Shown here: piece after piece, positions 21,945 through 26,144 of the stretch
Layout: each line of letters begins with the position of its first letter
How positions within the stretch are numbered: position 1 is the stretch's first letter
IMG/VR virus record: IMGVR_UViG_3300031741_000018
Span: 1-26,144 of that record
Strand: one strand, 5' to 3'
DNA length: 26,144 bases
Source of the DNA: a virus
Notes under the pieces: generated by a model
Databases searched by the model: none
What the model was told of the DNA's origin: nothing
Seen by the model: only the letters and a program-made list of their open reading frames with translations
Made by a program: the position numbers and the translations under genes

Positions 21945-23144
21945 ATGTATAAGGATCCAATTGTCTTTAAGTCTAATGGTGTCTATGGGACCATCCATAG
22001 ACATAATAATCATACCCTGGACCTTGGAGGTGGGAATGATTATTCTATACTAAGGTCTGATGAGATTGAAGTTACCTGTGACCTCCCTATACTATATAAG
22101 ATGCATGGTAATGGAGAGTGGCAGGAGCTTAGGTTCATGTTGGTACTAGGTAGGTCCCCTGGGATACGGAGAGTCATAACCTGCAAGGGAGTTAAGGATA
22201 GGGTGTGGGATTCTCCTATTGTCGGAGCAGTGACTAAGGCATACAGTTCGGTACTAGAGACACGTCTTCAGTCCGCATGGAATAAGAAGCGGAATAGGGA
22301 TGGGTGGACAGAGCATAAGGGAGCTGCCGTACTCAGTGAGCCTATGCTCTTACATCATTACGACCTCTTCAAGGACCGTATCACACTGCCAGCACTTCAG
22401 TTCCCTAAGCTTAATGGTATCCGGTGTATATATGAGGTAGGGTATGGTATGTTATCACGGAAGCGTAACCTCTTTGATCTCCCACACCTTAAGGGACAAT
22501 TAAGAAAGTTAGAAAGGACCGTGGATGGTGAGCTATGGCATCCTGACTGGGACTTAGAGACTATAGTCTCCCGTGTCAAGGGGGACCATAAGTATGATGA
22601 TACTAAGGAGCTGGAGTTCCATATCTTTGATAGACCACATGGTGGCAGCTACCTGCAGCGTATGGCAGTATTGATCAAGGATCTGAAGGATGTCTCCGGA
22701 GACACTCCTAATATCAAGGTTGTTCCGATGAAATTAGTCAACACTTATGAGGAGATAGGTATAAACCATGAGATCATCAAGAAGATGAAGGGTGTTGATG
22801 GTAGTGTTGTGAGGAATCTTAACTGTCCATATGAGTGGAATGGTAGATCATATAATGTCTTGAAGATCAAGGATATTATAAGTCGTGAGTTCGTAGTGGA
22901 TGCAGTCCTTTGTGATGAGGACGCTAAGCATGGCAGAATGATTAAGTTCTCCTTCGCTAGTGGAGCTGGAAGCTTCCTTGTAGTACCTAATTGGAGTAAA
23001 GAGAGGAGGTCTATTAAGTACGCCGAGTATCAGGTTGGAGATGAGGTCTTTATAGGCGATAGGTTCACGGTAGACTTTAGAGAGTGGACAGCTAAGGGGT
23101 TACCAAGACATGTAGTATCAACGACTGCCCGTGATTACGAGTAG
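21945..23144 (+). CDS. ATP-dependent DNA ligase
   Basis: A 399-residue ligase that seals nicks in phage DNA. I start at ATG 21945, eight bases after taggagggg; an upstream ATG overlaps the AAA+ gene without SD. Motif I is PKLNGIR with Lys155 as the AMP-accepting residue; the usual KxDGxR Asp is Asn here. Motif III is VDGELWH (193-199), IIIa EFHIFD (224-229), IV VDGSVVRN (284-291), V VLKIKD (305-310), followed by an OB-fold C-terminus. The first 140 residues precede the catalytic core and start with a small beta domain, so the protein is longer than minimal phage ligases. A palindrome copy encodes VSGDT at 250-254 in a loop. Confidence 0.9.
   Translation: MYKDPIVFKSNGVYGTIHRHNNHTLDLGGGNDYSILRSDEIEVTCDLPILYKMHGNGEWQELRFMLVLGRSPGIRRVITCKGVKDRVWDSPIVGAVTKAYSSVLETRLQSAWNKKRNRDGWTEHKGAAVLSEPMLLHHYDLFKDRITLPALQFPKLNGIRCIYEVGYGMLSRKRNLFDLPHLKGQLRKLERTVDGELWHPDWDLETIVSRVKGDHKYDDTKELEFHIFDRPHGGSYLQRMAVLIKDLKDVSGDTPNIKVVPMKLVNTYEEIGINHEIIKKMKGVDGSVVRNLNCPYEWNGRSYNVLKIKDIISREFVVDAVLCDEDAKHGRMIKFSFASGAGSFLVVPNWSKERRSIKYAEYQVGDEVFIGDRFTVDFREWTAKGLPRHVVSTTARDYE
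22691..22704. repeat. Dispersed palindrome copy inside the ligase gene
   Basis: tgtctccggagaca is perfect over 14 bp; flanking bases (a, c) break longer symmetry. Confidence 0.88.
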
Positions 23145-23206
23145 TTACCTGAAGGGCTTGGTGACTAAGACCTTACTGAATGCTGTAGAATATTTAAGGA
23201 GAGATT

Positions 23207-23803
23207 ATGAGTAATGGAAAGTGTCTATGTATAAACTATCATGGTTCTTTATATACGCAAGGTAGAGTCTATGGGTATACATATGAACCTGGTGGACAAA
23301 TTAGAATCATGGCGAATAATGGCTCTAGTTATGGCTACGATTTACAAGAGTTCTATGATTCATTTAAGTTTTTATCAGCAGCCCAATCGGTTAAAGCAGA
23401 GGGGGATACAGTGACTAAGAAGTCTACGGAGAGCTATACATTCAATGTACAATCCCAAGACCAAATAGATCTATTTGAGATAATGGAGTGCTTGACACGA
23501 GAGGCACCAGTTGGTATAGTACATACCAGTAATCAGAAGATAGCGGTAGTACTCCACTCATGCATTTATTCAAAGGCTGAACTAATGCCTAAACGGTTCA
23601 TTAAGGAGCTTGATGCTGCAATAAGTGATCTTGAAGGGGAGGTCAGATTCGGACTAGAGGATACATTCCAGGTAAACTTGGCCCCATTAGATAGTAAGAA
23701 GATCAACAGAGTTACGGCAGCTATTAAGGCTATACGTTCTGGCCAAATCAAGAAGAAGTATCGTCAGGCACTTACTGTTCGTGTTGATCTATTGGAACTA
23801 TAA
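23207..23803 (+). CDS. Early phage protein with SH3-like N-terminus (198 aa)
   Basis: The SD aaggagag precedes ATG 23207. Residues 1-55 (CLCINYHGSLYTQGRVYGYT, then DLQEFYDSFKFL) follow the pattern of small SH3-like barrels common at the start of phage proteins of unknown function. The middle (70-130) is mixed. The C-terminal half has helices (LMPKRFIKELDAAISDLEGE) and a basic end, SGQIKKKYRQ. No enzyme motif is seen. It lies between the ligase and zinc-ribbon genes in the same run, so a nucleic-acid role is possible. Confidence 0.75.
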   Translation: MSNGKCLCINYHGSLYTQGRVYGYTYEPGGQIRIMANNGSSYGYDLQEFYDSFKFLSAAQSVKAEGDTVTKKSTESYTFNVQSQDQIDLFEIMECLTREAPVGIVHTSNQKIAVVLHSCIYSKAELMPKRFIKELDAAISDLEGEVRFGLEDTFQVNLAPLDSKKINRVTAAIKAIRSGQIKKKYRQALTVRVDLLEL

Positions 23804-23811
23804 GGAGACGT

Positions 23812-24012
23812 ATGAATAAGAGAGATGAAGAGAGGTACCTGAAGGGCTGGGGTTCTGACTGCTTCATATGTAAGCAGAGGGTAGAGCAGTGGGATAAGAG
23901 TCTGCAGGAGAGTATAGTGAGATTAGAGAAGTACCCTGAGTGGGCAGGATCCCTAGTCATCAAGTACTATATGGCCTGTCCAGACTGTGCAGCTAAGGGG
24001 GAGTTGGTGTGA
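23812..24012 (+). CDS. Small zinc-ribbon protein (66 aa)
   Basis: The SD aaggaga precedes ATG 23812, eight bases after the previous stop. Cys17/Cys20 (DCFICKQ) and Cys56/Cys59 (MACPDCAAK) form a clear two-CxxC zinc ribbon, separated by a 35-residue helix. The C-terminus overlaps the next gene's GTG. Such proteins are common in phage early regions; the target is unknown. Confidence 0.78.
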   Translation: MNKRDEERYLKGWGSDCFICKQRVEQWDKSLQESIVRLEKYPEWAGSLVIKYYMACPDCAAKGELV

Positions 24013-24365
24013 GATGTATAACCGTTAGATTCAAGGAGTCAGCAGATACCAATGGCCCTGTATACTATAGGGGCCATCGGTATCCTGCGATAGTACAGAG
24101 GGATGGGTCATGGGACGTCGTAACTGCAACAGGTGAGGGGGATATAGTGCTTCCTCTCCATCAGAAGGATTTCGATATAGTGTCTCCGGAGACACCAGGA
24201 GAGGGAGTCTTCACATACATCTTCCGGTGTAAGGGGGTATGCGATGGTGAGAGCTGCACACTTATAACTGAGCACAGTACCCGTATAGCTATGCAACCGC
24301 CAACCCGGTGTCCATACAGTAATGATGAGAAAATGTCATGGACTACGGAGAGAGTGGGAGGCTAA
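24009..24365 (+). CDS. Small protein with SH3-like fold signs (118 aa)
   Basis: Starts at GTG 24009, overlapping the upstream stop as gtga, with gggggag just before. Residues 1-60 (RCITVRFKESADTNGPVYYR onward) look like a small beta barrel. The second half has four Cys (FRCKGVCDGESC, PTRCPYS), possibly a metal site. Residues 57-61 (VSPET) are a perfect palindrome copy read in a different frame from the VSGDT copies. Confidence 0.7.
   Translation: MRCITVRFKESADTNGPVYYRGHRYPAIVQRDGSWDVVTATGEGDIVLPLHQKDFDIVSPETPGEGVFTYIFRCKGVCDGESCTLITEHSTRIAMQPPTRCPYSNDEKMSWTTERVGG
24180..24195. repeat. Dispersed palindrome copy inside the 118-aa gene
   Basis: gtgtctccggagacac, perfect over 16 bp, translated as VSPET and followed by a Pro-Gly-Glu-Gly linker. 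Confidence 0.92.
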
Positions 24366-24394
24366 GTAAGGGGTTCAACTATCTGAGGTAAGCC

Positions 24395-24502
24395 ATGACA
24401 CAGTACCTAAACGAAGTTGATATGTGTTACGCAAAGCAGGGCATAATCGTTCCTAAATTTGACGATAATTATTACTTAGCTATGGGGGTTAAGAAGAAAT
24501 GA
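24395..24502 (+). CDS. Small protein (35 aa)
   Basis: MTQYLNEVDMCYAKQGIIVP through YYLAMGVKKK, with gaggt before ATG 24395 and an atga overlap with the next gene. The tight overlap and SD support translation. No motif; function unknown. Confidence 0.55.
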   Translation: MTQYLNEVDMCYAKQGIIVPKFDDNYYLAMGVKKK

Positions 24503-24768
24503 AATGCAAGACATGCGGTAAGGCAATTATTCATGAAGAATATGTTTGCGGGAGTTGTGTTAGTGATATCAACAGAGAAGTATTCGAAGGAGGTTGGTGG
24601 ATAGACACTGAAGACGACCTACCTTTAGTCGGGAGAGATGTTCTGACAGCAACACACGCAAAGTCTTTGGTAATCGGACATTTACAAAAAGACGGGGAGT
24701 GGAGTCACACTTGTTTGGTTACCCATTGGCAAAGGTTGCCAGATGTACCAATGTCTGGATGTCGATAA
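24499..24768 (+). CDS. Zinc-ribbon protein with DUF551-like C-terminus (89 aa)
   Basis: Residues 3-20 hold a CKTC...CGSC zinc ribbon. Residues 33-86 follow the DUF551 pattern: WWIDTEDDLPLVGRDVL, DGEWSHT and VTHWQRLPDVP. DUF551 is frequent in phages and prophages and has no established function. The combination with an N-terminal ribbon is a compact fusion. It is translated with the 35-aa ORF through an atga overlap. Codon use starts to differ from the rest of the window here. Confidence 0.75.
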   Translation: MKCKTCGKAIIHEEYVCGSCVSDINREVFEGGWWIDTEDDLPLVGRDVLTATHAKSLVIGHLQKDGEWSHTCLVTHWQRLPDVPMSGCR

Positions 24769-25131
24769 AAAATCCCTCACCAATACAAAGGCCCGCACCA
24801 CCCAGGAGAGGGTTGGTGTGAAAGTAATATCAAGTTATTGGCGCAAGCCGGATCACACATTTAATCCGCACGATTACACCGGATTTTGCCGAGAAGACAA
24901 CTACACAAAAAGACCTGTCTATGGTGTGGAAACGGGTTTGCAATGCCTGAGAAAAACAGGATTGACGATCTGGGGAAACCGGACGACAGAATCCATAAAT
25001 GCCCACCATCAAAGGAAAGGCACAACATACGATCAATTACCCCGATTGGTTTCTCTTTGGCTGTTTTTGAGGCAAATCATATTCCAGGGCGGTTGCTTGA
25101 TAATAACTGAAAACCAACAAGGAGAATAATT
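24769..25131 (+). other. Stretch with conflicting reading frames, perhaps a decayed gene
   Basis: Two long frames overlap here and neither has a good start. One runs 24743-25129 with no SD and overlaps the previous gene. The other runs 24886-25110 from a TTG and contains KKTCLWCGNGFAMPEKN and RIDDLGKPDDRIHKCPPS, which reads like a real Cys-containing protein. A frameshift between an upstream piece and this one would explain the pattern. I do not call a gene. Confidence 0.35.
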
Positions 25132-25431
25132 ATGGCAGGGAGTACATTTGTGAAAGAGTTGAGTCCTTACGTTGAATTACATAAAGATGTTAAAACCGGA
25201 ATTGCTTGGGTTACTGATGGTAAAACAGGTATGGGGCACTCTGCCCACCCTAATATTGATTCTTCTGGTTCAGTTAAAGGTATGAAAAAGCAAGGATATT
25301 GGCACAAAGATGCTGTAACAGTCACAAGTCATGGTTGTCTATATAATATATCTTCATGCGTAGTAAGTGATGCCTATGATGAATTTGCACGACAAAATTG
25401 CACATGCGGAGGGAACCATAAAATTAAGTAG
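25132..25431 (+). CDS. Small protein of unknown function (99 aa)
   Basis: Strong SD aaggaga before ATG 25132. MAGSTFVKELSPYVELHKDV then a Gly/His/Ser-rich middle (GMGHSAHPNIDSSGSVKGM) and Cys residues near the end (RQNCTCGG). Its codon use is visibly more A/T-rich than the structural and early genes, in line with recent acquisition. No family is recognised. Confidence 0.75.
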   Translation: MAGSTFVKELSPYVELHKDVKTGIAWVTDGKTGMGHSAHPNIDSSGSVKGMKKQGYWHKDAVTVTSHGCLYNISSCVVSDAYDEFARQNCTCGGNHKIK

Positions 25432-25502
25432 TACAGTCTCCCGTGGTGTACCGCTACGCGGTTAAGGAAGGTGCTATAGCTGCTACATCCAAGGAGAATA
25501 AG

Positions 25503-25577
25503 ATGGGCTTACTTCAATGTGGAAAACCAGTGAGATATGCCATTAGTGACAACGAAGATTTAAGGAGGGCAAAGTGA
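25503..25577 (+). CDS. 24-aa leader ORF before the pentapeptide gene
   Basis: [24 protein letters not shown] with SD aaggaga nine bases upstream of ATG 25503. Its stop overlaps the next start (gtga), and the SD of the pentapeptide gene lies within its last codons. This suggests translational coupling. No function is implied. The 71 bases before it hold a short cgctacgcgg-like inverted motif only. Confidence 0.5.
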   Translation: MGLLQCGKPVRYAISDNEDLRRAK

Positions 25578-26144
25578 AAACAGAAATCAAAAATGTATCA
25601 GGGAAAGTAATCTACTCAAGCGAGGCGACAAGCCTGACGGGGTGTGTTGAAAACGCTGTTAAAGATTCGGCCTATCTCAGTGATGCCAATCTCAGAGGAG
25701 CCAATCTCAGAGGAGCCAATCTCAGAGGAGCCAATCTCAGTAATGCCAATCTCAGAGGTGCCTATCTCAGAGGTGCCAATCTCAGTAATGCCAATCTCAG
25801 AGGTGCCGATCTCAGTGGTGCCGATCTCAGTGATGCCGATCTCAGTGATGCCAATCTCAGTGGTGCCGATCTCAGTGATGCCGATCTCAGTGATGCCAAT
25901 CTCAGAGGAGCCAATCTCAGTAATGCCAATCTCAGAGGTGCCTATCTCAGAGGTGCCAATCTCAGTAATGCCAATCTCAGTAATGCCAATCTCAGTGGTG
26001 CCGATCTCAGTGATGCCGATCTCAGTGATGCCAATCTCAGTGGTGCCGATCTCAGTGATGCCGATCTCAGTGATGCCAATCTCAGTAATGCCAATCTCAG
26101 AGGTGCCTATCTCAGAGGTGCCAATCTCAGTAATGCCAATCTCA
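25574..26144 (+). CDS. Pentapeptide-repeat protein (3' end outside window)
   Basis: Starts at GTG 25574, eight bases after aaggaggg, and runs off the right edge with 190 codons visible. A 35-residue leader ([34 protein letters not shown]) is followed by unbroken A(N/D/Y)L(S/R)(D/N/G) pentapeptides, which fold as a right-handed beta-helix. Some family members (Qnr, MfpA) mimic DNA and inhibit gyrase, but most are uncharacterised. The repeats are almost identical at the DNA level, with few variants (ctcagtgatgcc, ctcagaggtgcc). The leader and repeats look foreign to the surrounding codon use. Confidence 0.9.
   Translation, partial: MKTEIKNVSGKVIYSSEATSLTGCVENAVKDSAYLSDANLRGANLRGANLRGANLSNANLRGAYLRGANLSNANLRGADLSGADLSDADLSDANLSGADLSDADLSDANLRGANLSNANLRGAYLRGANLSNANLSNANLSGADLSDADLSDANLSGADLSDADLSDANLSNANLRGAYLRGANLSNANL
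25670..26144 (+). repeat. 15-bp repeats with higher-order blocks
   Basis: The 15-bp unit ctcag(t/a)(g/a)(a/g)tgcc(a/g)at repeats about 30 times without interruption. Longer blocks also recur: the run from the gatctcagtgatgccgat block to the tatctcagaggtgcc block appears at least twice, showing segmental duplication on top of the basic repeat. Confidence 0.95.

Noticed and set aside
24743-25129. 128-aa protein-coding gene
   Set aside because: No SD, overlaps the end of the 89-aa gene, and a competing frame within it looks more protein-like; left as uncertain.
25670-26144. CRISPR-like or satellite repeat
   Set aside because: The 15-bp period keeps one reading frame and encodes pentapeptide repeats.

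Overview
The window is part of a double-stranded DNA tailed bacteriophage genome. It has a complete packaging and head-tail block, strong Shine-Dalgarno sequences, tightly packed or overlapping genes and one tRNA gene. The gene order (small terminase, large terminase, portal, scaffold, coat, head-tail adaptor, tail nozzle, tail fibre) and the coat and tail proteins suggest a short-tailed (podovirus-like) phage with a P22-like head block. I cannot name the host. A viral ring-nuclease homologue suggests that hosts in its range carry type III CRISPR.

Layout. Bases 1-14389 are the late module, all on the minus strand and read leftward from a near-consensus promoter at 14499-14527. In transcription order it holds small terminase, large terminase, a 26-aa leader ORF, portal, a small helical protein, scaffold, and a major capsid gene broken into three exons by two group I introns. 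The first intron is only about 138 nt. The second carries a LAGLIDADG homing endonuclease. Then come a small virion-like protein, an M15-type endolysin, a Lys-rich peptide, tRNA-Ser(CGA), an HeH/SAP-like small protein, the head-tail adaptor, the tail nozzle, a decayed HNH endonuclease, and a long repeat-rich tail fibre that runs off the left edge.

Bases 14390-15632 have no convincing gene. After the late promoter and a GC-rich hairpin comes about 700 nt of hairpin-dense sequence. Its stems use G-U pairs that only work in plus-strand RNA. I read this as a candidate large structured noncoding RNA of the general GOLLD/ROOL kind.

Bases 15633-26144 are the rightward module on the plus strand. It opens with a DUF1874/AcrIII-1 ring-nuclease homologue. 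Many small genes follow, several of them zinc-finger-like or basic. Next are a VWA protein and a MoxR/CobS-like AAA+ ATPase as an adjacent pair, an ATP-dependent DNA ligase, more small proteins, and a pentapeptide-repeat protein that runs off the right edge. Codon use around 24.5-26.1 kb looks different from the rest, which suggests recent acquisition.

A perfect palindrome with core tgtctccggagaca is scattered eight times across the window, with at least four one-mismatch copies. It lies both between genes and inside coding sequence in more than one reading frame. It is the most unexpected genome-wide signal here, and I know of no standard element that explains it.
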